Assembly: GCA_003134995.1 (NCBI GenBank)
Contig: PLDC01000029.1
Span: 124,001 to 188,000 of the forward strand
Direction: 5' to 3'
Length of the DNA: 64,000 bases
DNA from: Acidobacteriaceae bacterium
GTDB lineage: Bacteria > Acidobacteriota > Terriglobia > Terriglobales > Acidobacteriaceae
Shown here: positions 7,658 through 16,188 of the stretch, in pieces
Layout: every line of letters starts with the position of its first letter
Numbering within the stretch: position 1 is the stretch's first letter
Notes under the pieces: model-generated
What the model saw: only the letters and a program-made list of their open reading frames with translations
Told to the model about the DNA's origin: nothing
Databases searched by the model: none
Program-made: the position numbers and the translations under genes

Positions 7658-8830
7658 TTATCCTGCCGTTACTAGCGCCGGCAGCTTGAAAAACTCCCGC
7701 ACCCTTGTATTTACAACTTCTCCGCCACTCGTGACCATCGTCTCGCGGATAATCTCGTCTTGCAGATTAAGTTGCAGCTTGCCGTCTTTCACCATGTAGG
7801 CAAGAAACGTGGCGACGTTGCGGGCATACATCTGGCTGGCATGGTAGGGGACGCTGCTGGCCAGATTGATGGCGCCGATAATCGAGACGCCGTGTTCCAC
7901 AACGGTTTCTCCCACGTGAGTGAGTTCGCAATTCCCGCCACGCTCGGAGGCGAGATCGACGATCACTGAGCCGGGCGCCATCCCTTTCACCATGTCTGCG
8001 GTGATCAGCACTGGCGATTTCTTGCCGGGAATCACAGCGGCAGTGATGACTACATCGCTCTCTGCAACCACGCGAGTGAGCAGTTCGCGCTGCCGCGCGT
8101 AGAAATTCTCATCCTGAGCGGTGCCGTAACCGCGGGCATCCTGCGCGTCTTTGGCCTCGATCGGCAATTCGACGAAGCGGCCGCCAAGGCTCTGCACCTG
8201 CTCTTTCGAGGCAGCCCGCATGTCATACGCGGACGCCACGGCGCCCAGCCTGCGCGCTGTAGAGATGGCTTGCAGTCCCGCCACTCCGGCGCCGATGACG
8301 AATACACGAGCCGGTGTGATGGTGCCCGCGGCCGTCGTCATCATGGGGAAGATTCTGATGGATGTTTCAGCAGCGATGAGCACCGCTTTGTAGCCGCAGA
8401 TCGTCCCCATGGAGGAAAGTGCATCCATGCTTTGTGCGCGGGTTGTGCGCGGCACCAGTTCAACGGAAAACGAAGTCACACCGGCCGCTGCAATCTGCTG
8501 AATTATTTCAGCAGAACCGAAAGGCCGCAGAAACCCAATCAGCAACTGATCGCGACGAAGCAGGGGAAGGTCAGCCTTGCCGGTAACGTCATTCGACCCA
8601 TAGCAAAGCACCTGCACAATAATGTCAGCGGCCGCGAACACAGCGGCTCGATCGGAAAGAATCTTTCCGCCCTTCTCGACATAAACCGAATCAGGATAGC
8701 CCGCTCTCTCGCCAGCGCCTGATTCCACAACCACATCGAGGCCGGCCTTGGCGAGAATGGGAATGACCGCGGGAACAAGCGCAACGCGCCGCTCGCCCGG
8801 ATAGCTTTCCTTCGGAACTCCGACAATCAC
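7658..8830 (-). CDS. pntAA: NAD(P) transhydrogenase subunit alpha, NAD-binding part
   Basis: 390 aa, the NAD(H)-binding domain I. The start MIVGVPKESYPGERRVALVP is canonical. VFVIGAGVAGLQAISTARRLGA is the Rossmann loop, followed by YDMRAASKEQVQSLGG and the mobile-loop region ending in YGTAQDENF. It is related to alanine dehydrogenase but lacks that family's context and is followed by pntAB and pntB. It is the first gene of the pnt operon. Confidence 0.97.
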   Translation of the reverse strand: MIVGVPKESYPGERRVALVPAVIPILAKAGLDVVVESGAGERAGYPDSVYVEKGGKILSDRAAVFAAADIIVQVLCYGSNDVTGKADLPLLRRDQLLIGFLRPFGSAEIIQQIAAAGVTSFSVELVPRTTRAQSMDALSSMGTICGYKAVLIAAETSIRIFPMMTTAAGTITPARVFVIGAGVAGLQAISTARRLGAVASAYDMRAASKEQVQSLGGRFVELPIEAKDAQDARGYGTAQDENFYARQRELLTRVVAESDVVITAAVIPGKKSPVLITADMVKGMAPGSVIVDLASERGGNCELTHVGETVVEHGVSIIGAINLASSVPYHASQMYARNVATFLAYMVKDGKLQLNLQDEIIRETMVTSGGEVVNTRVREFFKLPALVTAG

Positions 8831-9004
8831 GCGGTTATCCTTTCCACCGGGGAATACTACTGAACCGAGGGCGCTTCCACTGTGACACTCGTCACATGGT
8901 AATCGAACCAGCGGCCAACGGACTCAAAACAGTAGCAGAAAGGCAGGGCACTGAAAAGTACGTGGATGGGAAGGCAACATTTTAACTTGGCGGCCACTGC
9001 CCCA

Positions 9005-9032
9005 GTAGCGCCGGCAAAGATGCCGGCGCTAC
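9005..9032. repeat. Perfect 12-bp hairpin
   Basis: GTAGCGCCGGCA (9005-9016), loop AAGA, then its exact complement (9021-9032). It sits in the 235-bp gap between the Spy-like gene and pntAA, both on the minus strand. There is no T-tract on either side, so it is a REP-like or mRNA-stabilising hairpin rather than a textbook terminator. The rest of the 8831-9065 gap shows nothing I recognise. Confidence 0.65.
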
Positions 9033-9065
9033 CATGACAAGCGACTGGCTTTCATTTTCTAGACG

Positions 9066-9530
9066 CTACTGTTGTGGTGGTGGATTCTGCTGGCCAGAGT
9101 TGGGCGGGCCTCCGTGATGGTTTTGCATCCAATGCTCACGATTGGCTTGCATCTTGTCCCATTTTTGCTGTTGGTCCGAGTCAAGGAGGCCGCGAATCTG
9201 GTCGTCAGTATTCTTGCGAATCTCCATCATCTTGCTGCGGCGATCCTGCTGCGAAAGAGAAGTGTCCTGGTGCAGGTTCTCCATCTGTGAGTGTTCGGAG
9301 TCAAGCGCTTCCCGCACTTTAGTTTGCTGATCAGAGGTCAGTTTGAGATGTTCGGTCAGTTCACGAGTCCGCTCGGCAGGATCTGGCGGGCCGTGATGCC
9401 GTCCACCATCATTCTGCGCGGAGGGGGATGGCTGATCGTTGGGGGTGGGGCTACTTTGCGCCGTCGCGAAAGGTGCTGCAATCGCGATCAAGCCGCTCGC
9501 GACAAGCACGAGCATGTATTGCTTCAACAT
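9066..9530 (-). CDS. Spy/CpxP-like periplasmic protein
   Basis: 154 aa. Signal peptide MLKQYMLVLVASGLIAIAAP with cleavage after ATAQ, then a Pro/Ser/His-rich linker. The helical core contains LTEHLKLTSDQQTKVREAL and MMEIRKNTDDQIRGLLDSDQQQKW, the LTxxQ-type motif of Spy/CpxP proteins. The tail is PQ-rich. Such proteins chaperone or sense misfolded envelope proteins or metals. AAGGAG 9 bp before ATG 9530 supports the start. It stands alone. Confidence 0.75.
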   Translation of the reverse strand: MLKQYMLVLVASGLIAIAAPFATAQSSPTPNDQPSPSAQNDGGRHHGPPDPAERTRELTEHLKLTSDQQTKVREALDSEHSQMENLHQDTSLSQQDRRSKMMEIRKNTDDQIRGLLDSDQQQKWDKMQANREHWMQNHHGGPPNSGQQNPPPQQ

Positions 9531-9668
9531 GGGGGAAAACTCCTTTAATTTGAGAAAATCTCTCTAGCTATGTATGAATGGAGTTTCGCGCACAGGGTTG
9601 CGCAAGAAACAGGATTCCGGCAATCTTTGCACAACTTTACGATGGCCGGCTCGATTCGGACCGACGCT

Positions 9669-11513
9669 TTACTGCAATGCCGATTGGGTCAGCTTCACCG
9701 CGCAATACGGATTTGCCGATCCGCCGGCCACGCCAGACGGGCACTTTTGGCCGCTGACATCTCCAACCGCCAGTGTCGAGAAGTAAATATTGTCCCCGCC
9801 ATTCGACACCTGATTGTCGATCACGATCCCGCTGGTGCCTCCGAGAGCTTTCGGAGTCGTTACGCAAGTAGAGGTCGGTGCGCCGGTACAGACGGGTGCA
9901 GCTAACGACGTTGTAATCGTCGAACTCTCGAGAAATCCATCAGTCAATCCCACGCCGAAGAATAAGCGATCCGCCGTGCCATCGAAGAACTCGGTCAGAG
10001 GCGAACACTCGTCCCCTTTTGTGTTGTTCACCTGAAAGCTGGAAGTGGGCGCGGTGCCGTTATTGAGCACACCGGCAGTAAAGGGGAACATGTACATCTC
10101 AGCAGGCGCTGGTGTGCCCCCACTGTTTACAAACCCGCACGCAATCATGTGCCCCGATGCCGACCCATTCAACCAGAACGCATTATCAAACGTTCCCGAG
10201 TGTACGTTTTTTCCGGTGCAGTCTCCGTCTCCGCTGGCCGATCCCAAGTCCACGGTATTGCTGGTTGTGAGCGTGGAGGAACTTGTGAAGGTTGCCGGAA
10301 GCTGGCTGACAGCGCCGCCGATGCCCAGCACAACACTGCATCCGGTAAAGGCGAATACCTGGTCAGTGCCGGGATTTGCGGGATCGGCGACCGCGATCGG
10401 CGGATCCACGATTCCAGTTCCGGCCCCGTGCGTCGCCCAGCCCACCTCGACCTGCGCCGCGTAAGTGCCACCGGGACTGCTCAGGCTGACCGAGTATAGA
10501 TAGCCCTCGCCGTCTCCAACAAAAATCAATCCTGCCCTATCGTCGACAACCGGAGCGGTCAGTACCGCGTCGGTCTGAGTCGACACCGTAACCGGCCATC
10601 CTCCGGTGGTGACCAGCGCCGGCGCGCCGCCGCCGAATACCGGGGTGATCTTATAAAGCAATCCATTGTCGGCCCCTACGTAGGCCGTATCGGTGTTGTA
10701 GTCGACCCAGGGCGAGGAAATGGAATCGGTCGCGCTGGTTTGGATGGTGAGGGTCGTCATGCAACCCGGAGTGGTCGGCTTGGTGCATGAAGTCGGCGTC
10801 TGCGGACTCAACACCGTGCCATCTTGCGTTGGCGGAGCCGGAATCGGATTCGGCAGCACGAGAACGTGGAAGTACGATCCGTTGTTCGTGCTCTCTACGA
10901 AGGCCACCTTGGTTCCGTCTTCCGAGATTTCCGGAGAGGTTTTGATCTGTCCACCTCCGCCTCCCGCTTGCGTCACCGTGTTGTAGGCGAACGCCACCCA
11001 GGGCGCGCCACTATTGCAGTCGAGAGTGCCGCTCGTATACAGGTTGTTGATGCCGACCAAGTTGGCCTGCGTGCCTCCAGTTACCGTGAGCCCGAACACA
11101 ATGTAGTCGGCGTTGCAATTGTCCTTCGTGATGCTGAACTGATATTTCGCCGGAAATTGGTTCTGCGGCACGTATCCTTTCTCGAGCGAAACGGCCCAGT
11201 CGATCTTCATTGGGTGTTTGGTCTCGGGCTCTCCAGGCTCTCTGCGGCGGAGACGGTCCACGGCGGCTTGCCGTTGCATCATGCTGTAAACACTACGGGG
11301 ATCAGGCTTTCCGGCGGTCAGAACATCTTCGGCTTGCACGCCCAGCATCAGCAGGTGCTGCGAACTCCAGTCCTGCAGATATCCCACGTGCGTTTGTTCG
11401 AGGCTCGCGTCATCTGCCGCGGTTCTCTCGATCTGTGTCTGCCCGGAAAGTGGAAGTCCCAACAATAGTGTCCCAGCCGCCACAAAGCACCAACGGAATG
11501 CATGCCCTCGCAT
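9669..11513 (-). CDS. Large exported protein, probable beta-propeller
   Basis: 614 aa from ATG 11513, which has AGGAG 7 bp upstream; a possible start 51 bp further up lacks one. Signal peptide (FRWCFVAAGTLLLGLPLSGQ). The body is Gly/Thr/Pro-rich with repeats such as SPEISEDGTKVAFVES, SSPWVDYNTDTAYVGADNGLLYKI and DDRAGLIFVGDGEGYLYSV, the strand pattern of PQQ-like or WD-type propeller blades. Several Cys pairs suggest periplasmic disulfides. It follows the radical SAM gene by 118 bp on the same strand, but no functional link is evident. Confidence 0.8.
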   Translation of the reverse strand: MRGHAFRWCFVAAGTLLLGLPLSGQTQIERTAADDASLEQTHVGYLQDWSSQHLLMLGVQAEDVLTAGKPDPRSVYSMMQRQAAVDRLRRREPGEPETKHPMKIDWAVSLEKGYVPQNQFPAKYQFSITKDNCNADYIVFGLTVTGGTQANLVGINNLYTSGTLDCNSGAPWVAFAYNTVTQAGGGGGQIKTSPEISEDGTKVAFVESTNNGSYFHVLVLPNPIPAPPTQDGTVLSPQTPTSCTKPTTPGCMTTLTIQTSATDSISSPWVDYNTDTAYVGADNGLLYKITPVFGGGAPALVTTGGWPVTVSTQTDAVLTAPVVDDRAGLIFVGDGEGYLYSVSLSSPGGTYAAQVEVGWATHGAGTGIVDPPIAVADPANPGTDQVFAFTGCSVVLGIGGAVSQLPATFTSSSTLTTSNTVDLGSASGDGDCTGKNVHSGTFDNAFWLNGSASGHMIACGFVNSGGTPAPAEMYMFPFTAGVLNNGTAPTSSFQVNNTKGDECSPLTEFFDGTADRLFFGVGLTDGFLESSTITTSLAAPVCTGAPTSTCVTTPKALGGTSGIVIDNQVSNGGDNIYFSTLAVGDVSGQKCPSGVAGGSANPYCAVKLTQSALQ

Positions 11514-11631
11514 CGTGTTTCTCCTGAAGACTCCCGGCATTAAGCCATTCTTATTTTCGCGCATTTTTGGAATGTAGGTGCTTACTTTCGTAACCTAACA
11601 TTCTTTACCGGCTGGCTTCGGCCGGCGCCTA

Positions 11632-12798
11632 TCAAGCGTGCGCGCTTATCCCAACCAATGCTTCAGGTGAACCTGTCTCTACTGGAAACGGGCCGTCCTG
11701 CGCTGAGTTCATGGGAAGTTGAATTTGAATCAGCGGACCCGCGGAATCAGTCCGCGCCCGCTTCAACATATTCGCCGAGGGGATGCCTGTTCTCTGGAAC
11801 GACTTCTCGCAATCGGCCGTGGACGGCCCGCGCATGCTGCCTTCCATGTAAGCCAGGCCAGGGCAGCGCGTGCATGTTCCCACATGAGCGCAAGTCGAGC
11901 AGGTCGGAAGATCTCGGGCGCGAATCGAGCGAACTTCCTTTAACTGAGTTGAATGATGCCAGATGTCGAGGAATTTCTGCCGTCGCACGTTGCCGCTGGG
12001 AAGAGGGAACTGCACACACGGAAACACATCGCCGTACGGAGAAATGTAGCAGGCGGTGTGGCCGGCGCTGCACGGGTAACCATCCATCACGTCTTCGTCG
12101 GGCGCGGGCGGCGGCGCGCAGAATTCTTCCACGTTGCCGACCAGTTCCGCGTTATTGAAAACCTGCTTGAGCTCGGAGCCCGGAATTTGCAGGGCAAGGA
12201 TGGATCTGTCTCCATCCATTTTTGGTGTGATGGTAGGGTCGAGCGTGTAGTGAACTCCTAACTCTTTCGCAAGCGCGATTACGCCCGCCTGGTCGGAGAA
12301 GTTTCCAGCCATAAGTACATTGGCGATGCTGACCTTCAACCCCTGCGACTTCAGGAATCGAATTGCGCGGAGAGTCTTCTTCAGCGATCCCGGCAGCTTC
12401 GTGATGGCATCGTGAACTTCCGGCCGATGCGAGTAGACGCTGATCTGTATCTGCTCGACGCCGAGCTGGCGAAGTCTCGCAGCTTCCTTCTCGCGAATCA
12501 TGACGCCGTTGGTCTTCACCTTGACGTTGAAAAGCAGTTGCCGTGCCCGCTCGACGATGTCGAAAAAATCCCGGCGCATCAGAACTTCACCGCCGCTAAT
12601 CGAGAGGAAGAAGACTCCGGCATCGGCGAGCTGTGCGAGCACGTCGATGATTTCCGCGGTCGTCATCTCGCCATGATCGTCGTGATCGAGATAGCAATGA
12701 ACGCAACGCTCGTTGCAGCGGTAAGTAATGTCGAGGTGAACGCTGATCGGCAGGCCCAGTTTCAGCGCCTTCTGACTCATCTCGGCGATCAGGCTCAC
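11632..12798 (-). CDS. Radical SAM/SPASM peptide-modifying enzyme
   Basis: 388 aa. The SAM-cluster motif CNERCVHC lies at residues 28-35, followed by GGEVLMRRDFF (the GGE motif). A C-terminal SPASM region has CSAGHTACYISPYGDVFPC and CSTCAHVGTCTRC, ligands for auxiliary Fe-S clusters. It is closest in build to PqqE/AlbA-type enzymes that form Cys-thioether or C-C crosslinks in ribosomal peptides. A GTG at 12798 overlaps the stop of the PqqD-like gene by 4 bp (GTGA) and is preceded by GGAGAG; ATG 12780 is the alternative. The preceding PqqD, kinase, peptidase and small peptide genes make this the modifying enzyme of a RiPP pathway. Confidence 0.88.
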   Translation of the reverse strand: MSLIAEMSQKALKLGLPISVHLDITYRCNERCVHCYLDHDDHGEMTTAEIIDVLAQLADAGVFFLSISGGEVLMRRDFFDIVERARQLLFNVKVKTNGVMIREKEAARLRQLGVEQIQISVYSHRPEVHDAITKLPGSLKKTLRAIRFLKSQGLKVSIANVLMAGNFSDQAGVIALAKELGVHYTLDPTITPKMDGDRSILALQIPGSELKQVFNNAELVGNVEEFCAPPPAPDEDVMDGYPCSAGHTACYISPYGDVFPCVQFPLPSGNVRRQKFLDIWHHSTQLKEVRSIRARDLPTCSTCAHVGTCTRCPGLAYMEGSMRGPSTADCEKSFQRTGIPSANMLKRARTDSAGPLIQIQLPMNSAQDGPFPVETGSPEALVGISAHA

Positions 12799-13103
12799 CG
12801 GCTCTCCAGGGATGAATCGATTAGCGGCTGATCCGACACGAGAAGAATGCCATGTTGCGAAAGCTCTTCGACGAAGCGGTCGGCGGCGCGCTGCGCTCGT
12901 TCGCGGTCGACGTCGAATTCCTGGCAAACTTTGCCCGTGACGATTTCCGAGAGCGGCGTACGACCGTCGGCTGCCTGCCAGATTGTGGAAGCAACTTCAT
13001 TCAGCGTGAAAAATGTTGAATCGAGAGCCGACATGACCATCGTTTCGCCGCCGATCATGCGGGCGGCAATCGCCTTACTCCGCGCAATGTATTTTTCCGC
13101 CAT
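12795..13103 (-). CDS. PqqD-like peptide chaperone (RRE protein)
   Basis: 102 aa, PqqD family. The motif order is IARSKAIAARMIGGETMVMSALDSTFFTLNEVASTIWQ, then a helix with DGRTPLSEIVTGKV and the final FVEELSQHGILL. PqqD proteins bind the leader of the precursor peptide and present it to the radical SAM enzyme. AGGAGA 7 bp before ATG 13103 is a strong ribosome site. Its stop overlaps the radical SAM start. Confidence 0.92.
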   Translation of the reverse strand: MAEKYIARSKAIAARMIGGETMVMSALDSTFFTLNEVASTIWQAADGRTPLSEIVTGKVCQEFDVDRERAQRAADRFVEELSQHGILLVSDQPLIDSSLESR

Positions 13104-13140
13104 CGTGATTTCTCCTGGTCCTGACGCTCTATCCGCAACT

Positions 13141-13161
13141 CGGTACTAGGTACTCGGTACT
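13141..13161. repeat. Degenerate heptamer repeat (3 units)
   Basis: CGGTACT, AGGTACT, CGGTACT in tandem, within the 61-bp spacer between the HprK-like and PqqD-like genes. It is the same repeat style as the pntAA-pntAB spacer but a different unit. Confidence 0.75.
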
Positions 13162-13164
13162 GGG

Positions 13165-13983
13165 CTAACGTATTATGTCCCACACTCGCTGGTCCGGGAC
13201 GAATACCAAGCGGTGCATGGGAACCAAAGTTGCAAACTCGCATGCCGACTGAAAAACCAGTTTCACCAGTTCGGTATCGTCGGCGAAAAACAAAATATTC
13301 CGCATCAGCCGCTGGATCGCTTCAGTTGGACCGATCGGCTCGATTCTGTTCTGCGGACCTTTCTCAAGAAAAAAAAGTGCGCTCAGCGGAGCGGAGCAGT
13401 TCTCGCCAACCCGCGCCAACTCTCCCGCAAACGGCGTTCCGCAGGCCATGTAGCGATTGCCTTCGCGGCGCACGTAGGAAATTTCGTCGGTGAGCAGCGT
13501 CGCATCCGGCGGTGCGAGCCGTGAAATTGTCGTCTTGCCCGCGCCCGAAACTCCGGAAAATATAAAAGCTTTTCCGTTGCGAATGGCGCTTGCGGCGTGA
13601 ACCAGAAAGCCACCTTCACGCGCCAGGATGAGACTGTGAACGATGCGCAAGACGCAATCAATGGCATAAGGGCTGCACGATTGGCGAACGTGACCGTAGC
13701 CGGTCTTCGGATTCCAGCGCGCGCGAAAGTCGCCCCGCCTCAGCAGCCATTCGCCTGCTTTAGTCCTTACCTCAAGGTCTTCATCGGCGGAGGTTGGTTC
13801 GGATTGTTCGTACAGATCAATGTCGAATTCGGAATGCGAACTGGGCGAACTCCCAATAAAACCTGCATAGCGATTTTCGATCAGCCTCTGAAATGCGGCA
13901 TCGTCTGTCCGAAGAGCGATTGCCATTCCGCCGATCTCGATGGAGACGGTCGCTTTCTCGGCGGCGGTGAGAGTAGGCGTCAT
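13165..13983 (-). CDS. HprK-related kinase of RiPP cluster
   Basis: 272 aa. The Walker A loop GVSGAGKTT (about 144-152) is preceded by FLVHAASAIRNGKAFIFS and followed by DATLLTDEISYVRREGNRYM, the layout of HPr serine kinase C-terminal domains (HprK_C). The N-terminal domain is degenerate and there is no HPr gene nearby. Such HprK-like proteins recur beside PqqD and S26 peptidase genes in lasso-peptide and related clusters, where a peptide kinase role has been shown for some and is assumed for others. ATG 13983 overlaps the peptidase stop by 4 bp (ATGA), supporting translational coupling and this start. Confidence 0.85.
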   Translation of the reverse strand: MTPTLTAAEKATVSIEIGGMAIALRTDDAAFQRLIENRYAGFIGSSPSSHSEFDIDLYEQSEPTSADEDLEVRTKAGEWLLRRGDFRARWNPKTGYGHVRQSCSPYAIDCVLRIVHSLILAREGGFLVHAASAIRNGKAFIFSGVSGAGKTTISRLAPPDATLLTDEISYVRREGNRYMACGTPFAGELARVGENCSAPLSALFFLEKGPQNRIEPIGPTEAIQRLMRNILFFADDTELVKLVFQSACEFATLVPMHRLVFVPDQRVWDIIR

Positions 13984-14474
13984 GGGTGTGTGGCACATGC
14001 TTTCATGCGAGTAGCATGCATGCGCAATGCGAAACTGCGGAAGTGGTCCCACCGGCTGAGCGCTCCCGACAATGCCAAATTGAACAGCGATACATGTCGG
14101 GTCGGAACGAAACTTCGCATGCCGCGGCGAATTAGGGTAACCCGGCCTAGCAGTTCAGACGCGGCTGCGGGCGGATCGTTCTGAGGCATCGCGTCACCTC
14201 GCGTAATCCACGAACAACAACCTCCAACTTGTCGCTTTTCGATCAAGCGATGAACAAAAAAGCGGTTGTCGCGCATGACTAACACGATGTCTCCGGCAAC
14301 GACTTCGTCGTGCGCCACGCGCTGGATCGTGAGCAAGTCGCCTGGCCACAGGGATGGGAGCATGCTGGTCCCACGCAGCTCCAGCCGGACCACGCCGTGA
14401 CTGTTGAGCATTTGGGCCGCAAGCGTAAGTCTGGGGTCTTCGCAAAGTTCTGGCGTGTGTGACGTGAGTGGCAT
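13980..14474 (-). CDS. S26-type peptidase, SipW/ER-like
   Basis: 164 aa. GTSMLPSLWPGD (residues 35-46) has the nucleophile Ser at 37. GDIVLVMRDNRFFVHRLIEK carries a His in the place of the usual Lys, and ITRGDAMPQNDP supplies an Asp. This Ser-His-Asp set is that of the SipW/ER branch of signal peptidases. No clear membrane helix is present, so it may be a cytosolic or peripheral leader peptidase. I start it at ATG 14474, 4 bp after the precursor peptide stop, instead of an in-frame ATG inside that gene. Likely role (inference): cleavage of the modified precursor. Confidence 0.8.
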   Translation of the reverse strand: MPLTSHTPELCEDPRLTLAAQMLNSHGVVRLELRGTSMLPSLWPGDLLTIQRVAHDEVVAGDIVLVMRDNRFFVHRLIEKRQVGGCCSWITRGDAMPQNDPPAAASELLGRVTLIRRGMRSFVPTRHVSLFNLALSGALSRWDHFRSFALRMHATRMKACATHP

Positions 14475-14478
14475 AGGG

Positions 14479-14658
14479 CTACGAGTTTTTCCTACTGATC
14501 CTGCACTGGAAACTAGTGTCCTGCACCTTGCCGCAGGACAGTGCCATAGTTTCGAAAACGCGCTCATGACGAAATGCGGGGTCTTGATATTGTTTCTTCG
14601 CCGGTCGTAGGCTCTCGCCGGCGATCTTTTCGTTTATGTTCCGATCCTGTTCAGCCAT
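14479..14658 (-). CDS. Putative RiPP precursor peptide
   Basis: 59 aa, first gene of the operon. It has a charged leader (MAEQDRNINEKIAGESL), a central block KKQYQDPAFRHERVFETMAL, then SCGKVQDTSFQCRISRKNS with two Cys separated by 10 residues. The layout of KKxYxxP followed by a hydrophobic/acidic stretch and a short Cys-containing tail is what one expects of leader plus core in PqqD/radical-SAM systems. It is shorter than any enzyme here, ends 4 bp before the peptidase, and reads in the same direction. A GTG at 14700 is an alternative start. I know of no named family; the assignment rests on context and composition. Confidence 0.7.
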   Translation of the reverse strand: MAEQDRNINEKIAGESLRPAKKQYQDPAFRHERVFETMALSCGKVQDTSFQCRISRKNS

Positions 14659-14930
14659 AAGAATGATCGAACCCGCACAGAGAGTCTGCGAAAACTGCAC
14701 GACTCCGTACTACTTCTTTCGCCAAGCGTACAACAAGAAATTGATTAAGCCGATAGCATGTCTGGTACGCTCAAGCCTATTGGCGGCTCATTCCACAGGT
14801 TGCGGGGATTCTCCGCAGGGCTTGAACATTGAAATGAAGATGGTTACCACGTGGTGGAACCCGGCAAGAGATAGCGTACAATGTTGCCGTTTCAGGGCGA
14901 AGAGAAATTCAGACTCCGTTGGAGGACGAC

Positions 14931-15947
14931 ATGTTTTGTACCGGGTGCGGCGCGACATTAAAGCCGGGCGTAAAGTTCTGCAATTTGTGTGGGAAGCCTG
15001 TCCCGGCGGCCGCTGCAAGCCCTGACGCGACACCCGCGCCGTCTGACGCGCTGGCTGATACGGTGGTCGAGAACGCACCGGTCTCGCCAATCGCTCCGCC
15101 AGCCCCTTCACCGGTGTCGTCGCAGACGCCGCCACTATCGGCAACGAGCCCGCGAGCTGAAACTCAGATTCTCACGGGAGTCGAGCCGGCGGCGCAAGCG
15201 TATCAAGCGCCTCCCGTGTATCAAGCGCCTCCGGCCCCCGCGCCGCTACCGCCGGTGGAACGCCACGGGATCGAGCCCGGTCTCGTAGCAACTCCTCGGG
15301 GCAGCAAAGGGAATAACAAAGGTGTTTTGTTGATTTGCGTGGCCGTACTTGGCCTCGTCTTTGGCGGACTCGCGTACTGGTTCCTGCTGCGCAAGCCCGC
15401 AATGAACGGCGGCCCCAGCAGTTCCTCGGGTTCAAGGATTACGACGACAGCTCCAAACAAACCCTCAGCTCTAGAGTCAACCCCGAACAATGCTGCTGCG
15501 CCGCAATCTCAAGCGCAGCCTCAGGATCCAAACGCGACCGAGCCCAAGAAAGAAGATGCGAGCGGGGCTTCCCCTGCTGCTGCGACCGCGCCGGCTACCG
15601 CCCCTGGTCCAAGCCTCTCGGGGAAATGGCACGGCGAATACACCAATCACGATGCGAACGCTGTCATAAAAGTCGCTCTGCAGATTGCCGAGGACAGCAG
15701 TCCTGACCGGCTGACAGGTACGTTGACGTTTGATGCCGAAGGAAGTAACTCGGCCTCGTGCGCGATAACCGGTGTGTACAATCCGCATAGCAAATTTATG
15801 TTGCTGAACATCGGCAACTGTCAGGGAAATCCGCCGGCCTATTTTTTTGAGGGCAAGGTCGGTTTCTCGTCAGTTGAAGTCACGGCCAGGCAAGTCTTTG
15901 GAGTGGATCTGGCGCATAACAGCTTGTTAAACATCAGCCGGCAGTGA
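14931..15947 (+). CDS. Zinc-ribbon, Pro-rich membrane protein
   Basis: 338 aa. The N-terminal zinc ribbon MFCTGCGATLKPGVKFCNLCGKP (CxxC...CxxC) is followed by about 100 residues of Pro/Ala linker, one transmembrane helix (GVLLICVAVLGLVFGGLAYWFLL), a second Pro/Ser/Ala linker and a C-terminal beta-rich domain (LSGKWHGEYTNHD to the end). ATG 14931 is set by GGAGG 5 bp upstream. The function of the C-terminal domain is unknown. It is divergent from the RiPP precursor gene; the 272-bp gap between them shows no feature I can name. Confidence 0.78.
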   Translation: MFCTGCGATLKPGVKFCNLCGKPVPAAAASPDATPAPSDALADTVVENAPVSPIAPPAPSPVSSQTPPLSATSPRAETQILTGVEPAAQAYQAPPVYQAPPAPAPLPPVERHGIEPGLVATPRGSKGNNKGVLLICVAVLGLVFGGLAYWFLLRKPAMNGGPSSSSGSRITTTAPNKPSALESTPNNAAAPQSQAQPQDPNATEPKKEDASGASPAAATAPATAPGPSLSGKWHGEYTNHDANAVIKVALQIAEDSSPDRLTGTLTFDAEGSNSASCAITGVYNPHSKFMLLNIGNCQGNPPAYFFEGKVGFSSVEVTARQVFGVDLAHNSLLNISRQ

Positions 15948-16008
15948 TTAGACGATCTCTCACGGCAGTGCGCAGATTGGCGAAGGCTGGAGCTAAGGAT
16001 TAAGACAA

Positions 16009-16084
16009 TGGAGCCGACGAGCGGACTTGAACCGCTGACCTGCCGATTACGAATCGGCTGCTCTACCAACTGAGCTACGTCGGC
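16009..16084 (-). tRNA. tRNA-Thr (anticodon CGT)
   Basis: A full cloverleaf reads on the minus strand. The 7-bp acceptor stem GCCGACG pairs with CGTCGGC, the D arm has AGCTCAGTTGGTAGAGC, the anticodon stem GCCGA/TCGGC holds loop TTCGTAA, and the T arm has GGTTCAAGTCC. The anticodon CGT reads ACG. Discriminator T and an encoded CCA end are present. Confidence 0.95.
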
Positions 16085-16188
16085 CTGCTGATTTGACCAA
16101 TCCAGTTTATCAAATCGCCGCCGCAGCAACCGCAGATAGTCCATGATCAGCCATTCCGCAGAAAAGAAATCGCTCACCGCAATTCCAA

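Noticed and set aside
10824..11468. Plus-strand frame over the large exported protein
   Set aside because: Shadow frame, Arg/His-rich composition, no ribosome site.
11606..11628. Terminator after the radical SAM gene
   Set aside because: Only a 5-bp CCGGC/GCCGG stem and no T-tract; not enough to call.
14636..15025. Plus-strand frame before the zinc-ribbon gene
   Set aside because: It reads through the zinc-ribbon start in another frame and covers the precursor gene's upstream region; no motif.
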